Notes: generated by a model from the letters alone, not told the origin. Positions 7,864 to 17,123 are shown, counted from the first letter of the stretch. The stretch is 64,000 nt of DNA from Pseudomonas viridiflava (GCF_900590755.1 NZ_UUOC01000053.1:372001-436000), one strand, 5' to 3'. Program-made: numbers and translations.

Positions 7864-9627
7864 TCAGACGTTGCGGGCGATCTGCAGGCTGGAGGCCTGG
7901 CTGTTCTGCATCTCGAGGCCGATCTGCTCGATCAACCTGGTCTGTTTGTCGAGCATCTCGCCGAACATCTCGACAGCCTGGGCGATGTAGGTCGACATGG
8001 ACTCGACAATCGAGGTAGCAATCACCACCGCTGCAAGATTTTGCGCTGCCCGCGCCTGGTGAATACCGCTCTTGATTTGCAGCCCCGCCTGAGTGGCAGC
8101 ACCCACCCCCTCGGTAACGGCAAGGACCTTGTCGAGGTGGGTGCCATATTTGGCAAGGGACACTGCGTCGGACTGCAAACCGACCGAGCCGCGGACCTTG
8201 GTCGCCATCTGAGTCATGGCCTTGCTGGCCGAACGTGCGCCTTCCTTCAGCAAGTCGGGGACCATCTTCGAGACGTGCTTGCCGATCATTTCGCTCGCCT
8301 TCGAGCCGATTCGGCCAGCAGCCCCCTTGGCGACAACGGCGACTCCCACCATGGCAGCGATCATTACCAGCGCACCGGCAACCGCACCGGTGATATTGCC
8401 AACGGTGCTAGCCGTTTCGTCCGGGATGCCGGGGACTTTCGACAGTGCCCATGAGGCGGCTTTGCCCAGTTCCTTGACCAAAGGCGCAAGCACCTGATCC
8501 ATCAGCGGCTTCATGGCCTGTTCCATGAACGAAGTCCCGGTAATCGCCTTGCCGATCATGTCGCCCGCCATCAGCGCCACACCCACCGCAGCCAGGGCCA
8601 GACTCGCGCCACCAGTGAATACGGCGCCAACAACGCTGATGACAGTCAACAGGCCGCCCAGCACTTTGCCAATGCAACCCATGGCTTTGTTCAGGCGTTC
8701 AGCCTTGGCGACTTCTTCTTCGTGTTTTTTGGCTTCGGCCTGGGCCTTGGCGGCCTGGGCGTCACGAATTTTCGTGGCGACCGACTTGTCGGCTTCCAGC
8801 TGGCTATCGGCGGAATCGCCCATCAGTTCGGCAAACCTGGCCATGATGAACACCATGCGAGCGGCGGCACTGAGGTTGTTTTTCTGCGCTTGCCGCAGCT
8901 CTGGATGGCTCAGAATGCCAGCCTCTTCGGCCTTTTCCCGCAAGCCGTCAGCCTTGATGTTTGCCACCCTGGCTGCCTCAACCGCCTGGCTGTGGGCCGT
9001 TGTGGCCTGAGTCATCCCTTGGCGCGCCGCAGCCAGTTCGGTACGCGCAGCATCCCGGGCAACAACAGCATCGGCGTACTCAGGCGAGTCCGGATCGAGG
9101 CCTTCGAGGTGCGCCTGCGCCTGATCGAGTTTCTGCTCTGCGATTTGCACTCGCGCCCTGGCAGCTTCCAGTTGCCGCTGAGTAGTGGAGGCATTTTCGA
9201 GGGCATTCTCCAGGTCCACCAGAGCCGCCTCGTATTCGCCAGTCAGGGCCTGCTGGTTTGCGGCAGTGATCTGCGCCGTGATACGCATCCCCAGCAGGCG
9301 GTTTTCCAGCCCCTTGGCGTTGGTCTCCCCAATCAGGGCAACAACGCTTGCAATCAGCCCGACAAAGCGACTTGCGGCATCCGGTTTTTTCGAGTCATTC
9401 AACGCCGCCGGAGACGCCAGTCTTGGTGCGCCCTCGATCTTGCGCGTACCGACCTGAGCATCGGACTGAAAGCTGACCTTGCTGATATCAATCAGGGCTT
9501 TGGTAGCAACCTGCTTATATTGATGGGTCTGTGCGGCCTGACTGGCAGCTTCGCTGTAATCGGCCTTGATATCGCTGCCGGCTGCCCGGTTGAGCAGTCC
9601 GACGGTGCTGGTTGCTATGGAATTCAT
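7864..9627 (-). CDS. sipB: SipB/IpaB-family translocator (SctE)
   Basis: A 587-aa hydrophobic translocator, matching SipB in size (593 aa). Residues about 130-310 are Ala/Gln/Lys-rich coiled coil. Two hydrophobic stretches follow ('GCIGKVLGGLLTVISVVGAVF' near 320 and 'ITGAVAGALVMIAAMVGVAVV' near 415), the expected transmembrane hairpin, and then an amphipathic C-terminal region. I place the start at the ATG at 9627, shortly after the sicA stop, with a GGAGAA ribosome site. SicA upstream is its expected chaperone. Confidence 0.92.
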   Translation of the reverse strand: MNSIATSTVGLLNRAAGSDIKADYSEAASQAAQTHQYKQVATKALIDISKVSFQSDAQVGTRKIEGAPRLASPAALNDSKKPDAASRFVGLIASVVALIGETNAKGLENRLLGMRITAQITAANQQALTGEYEAALVDLENALENASTTQRQLEAARARVQIAEQKLDQAQAHLEGLDPDSPEYADAVVARDAARTELAAARQGMTQATTAHSQAVEAARVANIKADGLREKAEEAGILSHPELRQAQKNNLSAAARMVFIMARFAELMGDSADSQLEADKSVATKIRDAQAAKAQAEAKKHEEEVAKAERLNKAMGCIGKVLGGLLTVISVVGAVFTGGASLALAAVGVALMAGDMIGKAITGTSFMEQAMKPLMDQVLAPLVKELGKAASWALSKVPGIPDETASTVGNITGAVAGALVMIAAMVGVAVVAKGAAGRIGSKASEMIGKHVSKMVPDLLKEGARSASKAMTQMATKVRGSVGLQSDAVSLAKYGTHLDKVLAVTEGVGAATQAGLQIKSGIHQARAAQNLAAVVIATSIVESMSTYIAQAVEMFGEMLDKQTRLIEQIGLEMQNSQASSLQIARNV

Positions 9628-9632
9628 GCAGA

Positions 9633-10118
9633 TCAATTCTCCGACATATCACTTTCGACATGGCTCAAGGTGTCGAGGTAAACCAGCGCCTGCTGACGCA
9701 GCTCAGGCTCCTGGACATGCTCAAGCACATACTCGAAACACAGTTTGGCTTTACCGGCCTTGCCCATGGCTAGCTGACATTGGCCGGTGTAGAACATCGG
9801 GCGGTAGTCATCCTTGCCCTGGGCGAATGCCACAGCGTAAAGATCCACAGCCTTCTGGTAGTTCTGCTTGAGGTGGTGCACCGCTGCCAAACCCATCCAG
9901 TAATGGGTGTTGTAGAAGTCATAGATGCACAGAAAGTGAAAGAACTTCTCCGCATCGTCCAAGCGTCCCTGCTCATAGAACTCGTAAGCAAAGGCATACA
10001 GGCTGTCCATCTGCTCGCCGGAGATTCCCTTGAGATCCTTAAGCGTCGCGCCTTCGAGCACCGCCTCGACAACCTGTTCGGCAAGTTGGTCTTCCTCTTG
10101 GTGTTTCTTATGCCTCAT
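9633..10118 (-). CDS. sicA: SicA-type class II translocator chaperone
   Basis: A 161-aa TPR chaperone that keeps SipB and SipC apart in the cytoplasm. In Salmonella it also acts as coactivator of InvF. Near-identical family motifs include 'EGATLKDLKGI', 'YAFAYEFYEQGRLDDAEKFF', 'LCIYDFYN' and 'DDYRPMFYTGQCQLAMGKAGKA'. The start at 10118 is chosen because AGGAG sits eight bases upstream and the length then matches SicA (165 aa). It is separated from spaS by a 141-bp gap that likely contains an InvF-responsive promoter (inferred). Confidence 0.95.
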   Translation of the reverse strand: MRHKKHQEEDQLAEQVVEAVLEGATLKDLKGISGEQMDSLYAFAYEFYEQGRLDDAEKFFHFLCIYDFYNTHYWMGLAAVHHLKQNYQKAVDLYAVAFAQGKDDYRPMFYTGQCQLAMGKAGKAKLCFEYVLEHVQEPELRQQALVYLDTLSHVESDMSEN

Positions 10119-10259
10119 TGAGCACACTCCTAAAGCACTGCCAGCGTTGCTGGTGCCCGGCATTGAGCCAAAACCCAGGCGACGCAACCGCCAGAAAACG
10201 CTCATGACCCGGTTTTTTTGGGCGGTTTGAAAAAGATGGCGAATGGATTTGCAATGAAG

Positions 10260-11291
10260 TCAGGCCTGCTCGACCTGTTCGAGCCAGATCAGCAGGCGCA
10301 GAACCTGCTCGACTTCCTGCTCTTGAATGAAGCTGTACCGCCGGTGGGTGCGAAAAATCCGTCGAGCCAAGGCAATATCGGTGATCACTGGCACGCCGAC
10401 TTTTTCGGCATAGGCGCGCACCGCCAATGCCCTCTGATTAGTTTCCATCAGTGAAATGAAGGGCAGCACAATCATGTCCGGACGGAAATAAATGCCGACG
10501 GCAATGTGGGTGGGGTTGGCGATGATGACGCGCGAGCCCTTGATGTCAGACTTGACCTGTTCAGAAAGCAACTCGACATGCAGGTCGCGGCGGCGGCCCT
10601 TGATTTCGGGGTTGCCTTCTTGCTCCTTCTGCTCTCGCTTGACGGACTGCTTGTCCATCTTCAGTTCCTTGATGTACAGCCAGTATTCGCACAGGGCATC
10701 AAGCAAAACGATCAACACGATGCAGACCAGAAAGGTCACCGCCAGAACCAACAGCAACTGCCCCCAGATTTGAAACAGAGCCAGGGGCTGCGCATGGAGT
10801 TGCGCGAAAATCAGCTGCCGTTGGGTGAGCCACACAACCCACAGGGCGACCCCAAAGCTCATCAGATAAAGCAGGGCCTTGACGGTGTCCTTGACGGTTC
10901 GCAAGCTGAATAGTTTTTTGAATCCATTGATGGGGTTCAACGCGCCGAAATTCAGCTTGAGCGCCTCGCTCGCCAGGGCGAGCCCGGTCAGGATCAGGGT
11001 GGGCACGGCGTTGGCCAATACGCAGATCAGCATAATCGGCAGTACGGTGCGCACTACAATCCACATAAGTTGCATGAGGTAAGGCTGCATCAGCACATCG
11101 AAGTCACTGGCGATGACCTGGCGATACACGTCCATGAGTTCCATCACCGTGACATTGCTGACCAGATAACCTACGCCAAACAGCATCAGGCAGGACGTTG
11201 CCAGATCCTTGGCTTTGAAAGTCTGGCCTTTTTTCGCGGCGTCGCGCCGACGCTTCGGCGTCGGCATCTCGGTTTTTGATGCACTGGACAA
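10260..11291 (-). CDS. spaS: SctU (SpaS/YscU) export switch protein
   Basis: A 343-aa integral membrane component of the export gate. Four transmembrane segments occupy roughly residues 30-205. The cytoplasmic domain carries the autocleavage motif NPTH (Asn259-His262), required for switching substrate specificity from needle parts to translocators. The N-terminus 'EMPTPKRRRDAAKKGQ' is characteristic of the FlhB/YscU family. It starts two bases after the SctT stop. Confidence 0.97.
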   Translation of the reverse strand: MSSASKTEMPTPKRRRDAAKKGQTFKAKDLATSCLMLFGVGYLVSNVTVMELMDVYRQVIASDFDVLMQPYLMQLMWIVVRTVLPIMLICVLANAVPTLILTGLALASEALKLNFGALNPINGFKKLFSLRTVKDTVKALLYLMSFGVALWVVWLTQRQLIFAQLHAQPLALFQIWGQLLLVLAVTFLVCIVLIVLLDALCEYWLYIKELKMDKQSVKREQKEQEGNPEIKGRRRDLHVELLSEQVKSDIKGSRVIIANPTHIAVGIYFRPDMIVLPFISLMETNQRALAVRAYAEKVGVPVITDIALARRIFRTHRRYSFIQEQEVEQVLRLLIWLEQVEQA

Positions 11292-11292
11292 T

Positions 11293-12075
11293 TCAGTTTT
11301 TCGCCTCAGGGATCAGCCAGTCGCCCAGTCGAGCCTCAGCGGTACCGTCCATGCGCAGCACCTCATCAGGCAAGTGCGTACCAAAAAACAACAGCAGCAC
11401 AATCAAGGCGATGACGCTCTTGATGGTCAGAGATACCGAGAAGGCGTTCATCTGCGGAGCGAACCGTGCCAACAGTCCGAGCAATGCTTCGCTGAGCAGA
11501 AGCGTGGCGACGACGGGAGCACTGATGACGAGTATTTTGCTGATCAATGGGTCTAGCAGTTCAAGGAGCGGCTGCAGTGCCAGATCGCACCCCCCAACAG
11601 GGGAGCACAATTGATAGCTATGGTTGTAGGCTTGCACCAGCACCAGCAAGCCGCCGCCTTCAAGAAAAACGGCGGCCGCAAACAACTGCAGGAAGTTGGC
11701 GAGCTCTGATGTATCAACCCCGTTTGCGGGGTCGACGGTGTTGCCGAGCATTGCCCCTCGCTGATTGTCGATGAGGTTGCCCATGCCATGCAGCACCCAG
11801 AACGGCCAGCACAAAAGACACCCGAGGACCACACCGATTCCCGCCTCGCGCAGTATGAGCCCGTAAAAAGCCAGGCTATCCAGTGCGGGTAAAGCGTTTT
11901 CATTGGCAGGCCAGATAGACAACGCCACGAGCATGATCACGGCTGTTCGCGGCGCACCGCTGAGCACTCCGGTGTTGAGAAAAGGCAGCATGAAAAACAG
12001 CGGAGCCAGGCGTGCGTAGCCCAGCACACCGGCTGCCATCCAAGTGTGTAGATCAAAAAACAGCTCGAACGGCAT
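11293..12075 (-). CDS. spaR: SctT (SpaR/YscT) export apparatus membrane protein
   Basis: A 260-aa polytopic inner-membrane protein of the FliR/SpaR family. Several long hydrophobic helices are seen, with family motifs 'ARLAPLFFMLPFLNTGVLSGAPR', 'GCLLCWPFWVLHGMGNLIDNQRGA' and 'GVDTSELANFLQL' (quoted in part). It forms the export gate with SctR and SctS. It lies seven bases after spaQ, in the canonical spaPQRS order. Confidence 0.96.
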   Translation of the reverse strand: MPFELFFDLHTWMAAGVLGYARLAPLFFMLPFLNTGVLSGAPRTAVIMLVALSIWPANENALPALDSLAFYGLILREAGIGVVLGCLLCWPFWVLHGMGNLIDNQRGAMLGNTVDPANGVDTSELANFLQLFAAAVFLEGGGLLVLVQAYNHSYQLCSPVGGCDLALQPLLELLDPLISKILVISAPVVATLLLSEALLGLLARFAPQMNAFSVSLTIKSVIALIVLLLFFGTHLPDEVLRMDGTAEARLGDWLIPEAKN

Positions 12076-12082
12076 CAGGACA

Positions 12083-12337
12083 TCACTTCAATGCCAGGCC
12101 GATGACTTCGCGACTGAAATTCAGCAGCGTTTCGCCATACCAGCCTGAGAGTAAAAACAGGCACAGTGCGACAGCCAGTAGCTTGAAACCGAACGGCAAC
12201 GTTTGCTCCTGAAGCTGAGTAACGGTCTGGAACAGACCGATCAGAAGGCCGACGGCGGTGGCAGCAATGATCGGCCAGGCGACCATGATCAGGATCAGGT
12301 AGAGGGTTTTATTGCCCGCGAAAACTAGATCGTTCAT
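12083..12337 (-). CDS. spaQ: SctS (SpaQ/YscS) export apparatus membrane protein
   Basis: An 84-aa protein with two transmembrane helices; 'FAGNKTLYLILIM', 'GLFQTVTQLQEQTLPFG' and 'LFLLSGWYGE' are almost identical to Salmonella SpaQ. The ATG at 12337 (MNDLVFAGNK) matches the family start; a seven-codon upstream extension is not supported. It is part of the helical SctRST export gate. Confidence 0.97.
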   Translation of the reverse strand: MNDLVFAGNKTLYLILIMVAWPIIAATAVGLLIGLFQTVTQLQEQTLPFGFKLLAVALCLFLLSGWYGETLLNFSREVIGLALK

Positions 12338-12347
12338 CGAAAGCTCT

Positions 12348-13010
12348 TCATTGGGCAAGGGTCAGGTATTGCTGTACCAGACCGGTGGACAACAGTGCCC
12401 ATCCATCCAGTGCGACAAACAACACCAGCTTGATGGGCACCGAGATAATCACCGGGCTCATCATCATCATGCCCAGCGCCAGCAAGATGCTGGAGATCAC
12501 CAGGTCAACAATTACGAAGGGCAGGTACAGGTAGAAACCAATTTTGAACGCCGCCTTGATTTCGCTCAGCGCATAAGCGGGCAACAAGGCGAACAAGGAC
12601 GGCTCCGAGGGCTCCTCCACGATGAGCGGCGCCGCCTCTGCCTCACCCTGAGCCGCCTGAGCGCGTTCGAAGAATTTCGCCAGTTCGGGATCGGTGTATT
12701 TGCGTAAATAGTCTTTGTAGCTAACGAGGCCGTTATCAGCAAAATCCACCACCGCGTCGATACTGGTGAAGGCGACGTTCTCCTGCTTGTAGTAGCTGTA
12801 GCCTTGCTGCATGACCGGCGTCATCACGAACAGGGCCAGCATCAACGCAACCGCATTGAGCGTCATGTTCGAGGGCACCTGCTGTAAACCGAGGGCATTA
12901 CGGACAATCACGAAGACGATGGAGAACTTGATGTAGCACGTACCGGCGGCGATGAGGAATGGCAGCAGCGACGCGAACGCCAACAGGCCAATCATGGAAA
13001 TATCGTTCAT
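12348..13010 (-). CDS. spaP: SctR (SpaP/YscR) export apparatus membrane protein
   Basis: A 220-aa core export-gate protein. Strong motifs are 'FVIVRNALGLQQVPSNMTLN', 'LLPAYALSEIKAAFKIGFYL' and 'LGMMMMSPV', as in SpaP. The start at 13010 (MNDISMIGLLAF) matches the family; the frame is open further upstream but that part belongs to the overlapping sctQ gene. It overlaps sctQ by four bases. Confidence 0.97.
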   Translation of the reverse strand: MNDISMIGLLAFASLLPFLIAAGTCYIKFSIVFVIVRNALGLQQVPSNMTLNAVALMLALFVMTPVMQQGYSYYKQENVAFTSIDAVVDFADNGLVSYKDYLRKYTDPELAKFFERAQAAQGEAEAAPLIVEEPSEPSLFALLPAYALSEIKAAFKIGFYLYLPFVIVDLVISSILLALGMMMMSPVIISVPIKLVLFVALDGWALLSTGLVQQYLTLAQ

Positions 13011-13957
13011 TCCCTTGTGCCTCGAACCAGCGTATGCAGCTCCACGCCGAGTCCACCCTCCCATTGCACCAATTCGCCTACGGCCAGCACCTGCCCATTG
13101 GCCCGAATCTGCACCGATGTTTGCGCCCCCGCCTGCAACGCAAGCACCTGACCAGATTGCAAACTCGACAGTTCGCCCAGACGGCAGACTGTTTCCTGTA
13201 GCACAAACTCAAGTTCCACCGGCAGATCGCGTAATACAGCCCTGCCTTGGGTAGCTTTAGCAGGTTCCTGGCGCTGCGCCGACACTTGCGTCGGCAGGTG
13301 AGAGGCATTGAATTCCACGTAAAAACCTTCTTCGGTCAAAGTAAAAAGACCGATACGACGTTCGGCCATCAACAAGTGTTGAGTTCGTTCAGTGATGACC
13401 AGGACATCCCCCGTGGCGAGACATTCACGTTCACCTGGCTGTAACCGGCCCTTCCCCATAACCATGCTGACGGGCAATGGGAAATCACTGAGCCACGCAG
13501 GCAAATGGCTGGACTCATCTGAACGTGATGGAATGTCACCCACGATCCACAGCTGGCCCTCAGGGGTATTCAGCCAAGGCAATAACTGCTCGCCGAATTC
13601 ACTGCCGCTCAGCAGTTCAACCTCTGAAATCGAGTCATAAGCCAGCTCGCCGACCATGGGTTGAAACGGCTGGCTGACGGTTGCGAAAAGCTGCGCGATG
13701 CGGATCGCACAACAGCCGTTCGGCAATAACGTGCGAAGTTGCGCAAGGACCTGTTCCAGCCAATGCTGTGCATCCATCACACCTCGCCATTGATGCCGAG
13801 AATGACGAGCCACGAAACTCAGGTAGCTACGCTCCCGTGCTGGAAAACCCAGGTCTGCCTCGTAGCCATCGGCCTGCCAGCGCTGTACAGCCCTCCGCGC
13901 GCTATATGAGCGCATATCGATGCGCCGCAGCACGTTGAGGGACTTTAACTCTGCCAT
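13007..13957 (-). CDS. spaO: SctQ (SpaO) cytoplasmic sorting-platform protein
   Basis: A 316-aa C-ring/pod protein. The C-terminal 80 residues ('DLPVELEFVLQETVCRLGEL', 'GQVLALQAGAQTSVQIRANG') form the surface-presentation-of-antigens (FliM/FliN-like SPOA) domain. The N-terminal part is divergent, as usual in SpaO. It binds SctK, SctL and the SctN ATPase. It overlaps spaN by 13 bases and spaP by four. An internal start giving a short SpaO product, known in Salmonella, is possible but not demonstrated here. Confidence 0.92.
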   Translation of the reverse strand: MAELKSLNVLRRIDMRSYSARRAVQRWQADGYEADLGFPARERSYLSFVARHSRHQWRGVMDAQHWLEQVLAQLRTLLPNGCCAIRIAQLFATVSQPFQPMVGELAYDSISEVELLSGSEFGEQLLPWLNTPEGQLWIVGDIPSRSDESSHLPAWLSDFPLPVSMVMGKGRLQPGERECLATGDVLVITERTQHLLMAERRIGLFTLTEEGFYVEFNASHLPTQVSAQRQEPAKATQGRAVLRDLPVELEFVLQETVCRLGELSSLQSGQVLALQAGAQTSVQIRANGQVLAVGELVQWEGGLGVELHTLVRGTRE

Positions 13958-14982
13958 TTCGGTGTCCCGGAATGCGCATCCGGGTCCTCGGCATCGTCCT
14001 CTGAGTGCTGCCGGGCGTTGCGCTCGTGCTGTTGCCCGGAAGGCTGATCGTCCGTGAGTCGCCAGTTTGGCTCGGCGCTATCCAGATGCAGCGCCAGGTG
14101 GCGAGTGACATCGGAACTACTGCCTGCCAGTTGCAGTTGGATGGAGGTGTCGCAAGACTTGCTGACGTTGATATGGCCAACGACACCGTCCTTGGCGAAC
14201 GGCAGGCGAAGATAGGGTTGCTCAGCTATCACCAGCATTTCGCCTGGGCTTTGAGGCATCGGTTTGTACATCGGTCCAGATGCTTCCATCGACGCCGCAA
14301 CGGCCGCAGGAGAATGGCTCGGGAGATTGGCAACGGGCAACCCAGTCGTTACCAGTAATTCGCCTGGGCTTTTAGCCATCGATCTGCGCATTGCTCCAGG
14401 CGCGTCGATCGGTGCGGCAACAACCGCAGGAGAACGGCTCGGGGGATTGGCAGCAGGCTGAACAGGTTTGTCACCGACCTCGGGGGGCAGGTAATCCCGC
14501 GCTTCTGTATTAACCACCAGCGGCACGCCAGCCCGAGTCAGCTGTGCCTCGACGACTGAGCGTGTGCTGATGTCGGCCGGAGCAACCGCCATCAGGCGCG
14601 ATGCAGCAGAAGGTGTATGCAGTGAAGCAGCAGGGGTTGAAAGCGAGCTGACACGCACGGCTCCTCCCGGCACATCTTGCGCCGACAAACGAGGCTTCTG
14701 CTGGGCGATAGGAGAGGACAAGTCCCTGCCCCGCTCGCCATCGGCAGGGCGAATTGCAGTTGGCTTTACCCAGTCGGCTGGCGTGGCGAAACGATGGGGC
14801 ATTGTCAGTTTCACCAGGTCAGGCAGCACTACTTGCTGTAACAACGACAGTACGGCCTGAGGCAAGTCCTGAGTTTCAATTGATTCAAGCAAATCGCCCA
14901 ATTCATCGTTCAATTCATGGCTCGGTGGCTCGCCATCGACGGTCGGCGTCGGTAAGGGCCCGGTTGTTGTGGGGGTAATCAT
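13945..14982 (-). CDS. spaN: SctP (SpaN/InvJ) needle-length ruler protein
   Basis: A 345-aa Pro/Ser/Ala-rich secreted protein between spaM and spaO, the place of the needle-length regulator InvJ. Such rulers have poor sequence conservation, so the call rests on position, composition and a more structured C-terminus ('LPFAKDGVVGHINVSKS...LQLAGSSSDVTRHLALHLD'). It contains an exact 40-residue tandem duplication (residues 179-218 and 219-258). Family members measure or time needle growth and interact with SctU to switch substrates. Confidence 0.85.
   Translation of the reverse strand: MITPTTTGPLPTPTVDGEPPSHELNDELGDLLESIETQDLPQAVLSLLQQVVLPDLVKLTMPHRFATPADWVKPTAIRPADGERGRDLSSPIAQQKPRLSAQDVPGGAVRVSSLSTPAASLHTPSAASRLMAVAPADISTRSVVEAQLTRAGVPLVVNTEARDYLPPEVGDKPVQPAANPPSRSPAVVAAPIDAPGAMRRSMAKSPGELLVTTGLPVANLPSHSPAAVAASMEASGPMYKPMPQSPGEMLVIAEQPYLRLPFAKDGVVGHINVSKSCDTSIQLQLAGSSSDVTRHLALHLDSAEPNWRLTDDQPSGQQHERNARQHSEDDAEDPDAHSGTPKWQS
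14209..14448 (-). repeat. 120-bp tandem duplication inside the needle-ruler gene
   Basis: Two consecutive 120-bp units encode residues 179-218 and 219-258 of SctP. Shared positions include N-PS-SPA-VAA, the spaced SPGE-LV and a central A/SPG-M pattern. The copies are diverged but clearly aligned over the full length with no indels. Confidence 0.85.
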
Positions 14983-15434
14983 CTTGAGGGTCTCATCAGT
15001 TCTTCAATCTCGGTTTCTTCGCGGCGCAGCGAGGTCAGCATTTTCTGTTTCAGCAGGCGCTGCTTCAGCTCACAAAACTTCATATGCCTGCGCTGCAGAC
15101 TCTGCTGTTCGTGCTGGTGCCTGTGTACGTCGCCCTCGATCTGCGCGCGCTGCTCTTCGAGTCGCGTGTGCTCCAGACCAAGGTTTTGCAACTGCCGCCG
15201 AAGGTTCGCCTGGTGACGCAGCGACGCCATCAATTCGCTGTGATTCAATGTGCAGCCACCTACTCGCTGGCTGGCCATCAATAGCCGCAGCGAATCTTGC
15301 TGCCGGGTTATCCCCGACAACTCACTGGTCACTAGCCGCAAGCGCGTTAGGGTTTGCTGCAGGGTTTGCTCGCACTGGTGCTGGCGATGCTCGCTGAGGC
15401 GTAACAGGCGCCCAACCTCATCCAACGAGCTCAT
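14979..15434 (-). CDS. spaM: SctO (SpaM/InvI) ATPase central stalk
   Basis: A 151-aa protein that is almost entirely alpha-helical coiled coil, rich in Gln, Arg and Leu ('LRRQLQNLGLEHTRLEEQRAQI'). It has the size and operon place of InvI/SpaM, the FliJ-like stalk connecting the SctN ATPase to the export gate. Its start overlaps the sctN end by 17 bases and its stop overlaps the spaN start. Confidence 0.88.
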   Translation of the reverse strand: MSSLDEVGRLLRLSEHRQHQCEQTLQQTLTRLRLVTSELSGITRQQDSLRLLMASQRVGGCTLNHSELMASLRHQANLRRQLQNLGLEHTRLEEQRAQIEGDVHRHQHEQQSLQRRHMKFCELKQRLLKQKMLTSLRREETEIEELMRPSR

Positions 15435-16707
15435 TGAGGCTCTCCAGGGTCAGGGCATAGCCGCAGGTTTCATCCATCGACTGCCGCAACCAGTTATCCA
15501 GAGCATCACGACGTGCCATGGCGTGATCGTTGGCAGGATTGCCCCCCGCCCGGTATTCGCCCAAATCAAGCAAGATCTGAAGCTCTTCCAGGCGCGCCAT
15601 GATGTGTCGTGTGTCGCCAGCCAGCTGCTGCTGAGCCCGCTCAGTGATCTGCCGCGCGACACGACTGGCACTGCGCAGCACATCAATGGCAGGGAAATGG
15701 CTTTTGGCGGCCAGGGTGCGACTCAGATAGATGTGCCCATCGAGAATCGAGCGGATCTCTTCAGCAACAGGATCAGGCTCATCGTCACTCTCCAGCAGCA
15801 CTGTGTAAAACGCCGTGATGCTTCCTTTTCCGGTCACCCCTGGGCGCTCCAGAAGGCGCGGTAAGGCGTCGAAGACTGAAGCGGGATAGCCGCGCCTGGC
15901 TGCAGTTTCGCCGGCAGCCAGTGCCAGATCGCGCCGAGCCCGGGCATAGCGGGTCAGCGAGTCGATAAACAGCACGACGCGCTTGCCTTGATCGCGAAAG
16001 TATTCAGCGATGGTCGTTGCCTGCAACGCGGCGTTACAGCGATCAACCGAGGAGAAATCGGACGTCGCATAGACGACGACACACCGACTACGTCGGGGGG
16101 AGCTACGCAGGGTCTCGACAAACTCGGTAACTTCCCTTCCCCGTTCGCCGACCAGACCAATGACAAACACATCGGCCTCGGCTTGAGTAATCAGCATGTC
16201 GATCAGCGACGTTTTGCCTGCCCCGGCTGCCGCGAAAATCCCCACCCTCTGACCGATGCCGCAGGTCAGCAAGCCGTCGATGGCCCGAATCCCGGTGACC
16301 AGAATCTGGTCGATCGGTTTACGCTGGTGATAATCAGGCGGGGTTGCATCGACCTGATAGATCTCACACGCGCCCGCTTGGGCAGTTGAAAAGCGCTCGA
16401 CTATCTCCCCCCGTGGGTTGATCACACTGCCGAGCATCGACTCACTGCACTGCAGTTCAAGCACGGCACCGGTAGGTACGATCAACGACTCGCGCGAGAG
16501 CCCGGACGCATCGCCCAACAGGCTGAGCAGTACTGCATCAGGCTTGAAGCCAATCACCTGAGCACGTGCCGCAGACTCCTGTTCCTTCCAGTGGCGTCGT
16601 ACCTGACACACCTCGCCGATGACGACAGCGGCGAGCTGTGCCTCGATCAACGGGCCGCTCAAGCGCAACGGATGCGCAGCGCGCTTGCCCAGAGCGATCA
16701 GGCTCAT
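15418..16707 (-). CDS. invC: SctN (InvC/SpaL) type III secretion ATPase
   Basis: A 429-aa F1/V1-like hexameric ATPase that strips chaperones and unfolds cargo. Walker A is AAGAGKT with Lys165. Walker B lies in 'RVVLFIDSLTRYARARRD'. 'GLVGERGREVTEF' and 'GYPASVFDALPRLLERPG' are family signatures. It overlaps the upstream chaperone gene by four bases, fitting co-production with cargo chaperones. Confidence 0.97.
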   Translation of the reverse strand: MSLIALGKRAAHPLRLSGPLIEAQLAAVVIGEVCQVRRHWKEQESAARAQVIGFKPDAVLLSLLGDASGLSRESLIVPTGAVLELQCSESMLGSVINPRGEIVERFSTAQAGACEIYQVDATPPDYHQRKPIDQILVTGIRAIDGLLTCGIGQRVGIFAAAGAGKTSLIDMLITQAEADVFVIGLVGERGREVTEFVETLRSSPRRSRCVVVYATSDFSSVDRCNAALQATTIAEYFRDQGKRVVLFIDSLTRYARARRDLALAAGETAARRGYPASVFDALPRLLERPGVTGKGSITAFYTVLLESDDEPDPVAEEIRSILDGHIYLSRTLAAKSHFPAIDVLRSASRVARQITERAQQQLAGDTRHIMARLEELQILLDLGEYRAGGNPANDHAMARRDALDNWLRQSMDETCGYALTLESLNELVG

Positions 16708-17111
16708 TGGCGGATAATGCCTTGCACTGCCTGAACACTTTCAAGAAAAGCATCAAGCGCATCGGCAAATGACTCTTCACACATCAGGGTTGGGGGACTG
16801 AGCGATACGCGCAACTCCAGACAGTCCTGCGCCTGAGCCAATTGCATCTGGCCCACTCGTGCATAGCCGCAACCCGTCATGACTAACTGAAGCAGATCAG
16901 CCGCACAATGACGCAGCGTGGCGCTATTGCATTCACTCACCGAACTCCAGAACCACACCTCTTCGTCAACTTGCTCGACGTTGATGTTCGGCAGATTTTT
17001 CAACTCCAGCTCGATGGTGCTGTGCCCGTCAAAGCCTCCCACTTGCTCCGGGGTACAGCCCCTACTCAGTAATGCATTACGCAGCAAACTTGCAACATCC
17101 GGATTAGACAT
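16704..17111 (-). CDS. invB: InvB/SpaK-type effector chaperone
   Basis: A 135-aa small, acidic class IB chaperone in the canonical position between invA and invC. The pattern 'EVWFWSSVSE' and a C-terminal acidic helix (EESFADALDAFLESVQAVQG) fit the SpaK/InvB family. In Salmonella InvB serves SipA, SopA and SopE. No sipA is present in the sip operon here, so its client must be elsewhere; the giant toxin at 24993 is the nearest candidate (inference). Confidence 0.87.
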   Translation of the reverse strand: MSNPDVASLLRNALLSRGCTPEQVGGFDGHSTIELELKNLPNINVEQVDEEVWFWSSVSECNSATLRHCAADLLQLVMTGCGYARVGQMQLAQAQDCLELRVSLSPPTLMCEESFADALDAFLESVQAVQGIIRQ

Positions 17112-17123
17112 GGGTAAGCCCCC

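Noticed and set aside
8722..9681. Plus-strand open frame opposite sipB
   Set aside because: Shadow of the Ala/Gln-rich sipB coding strand.
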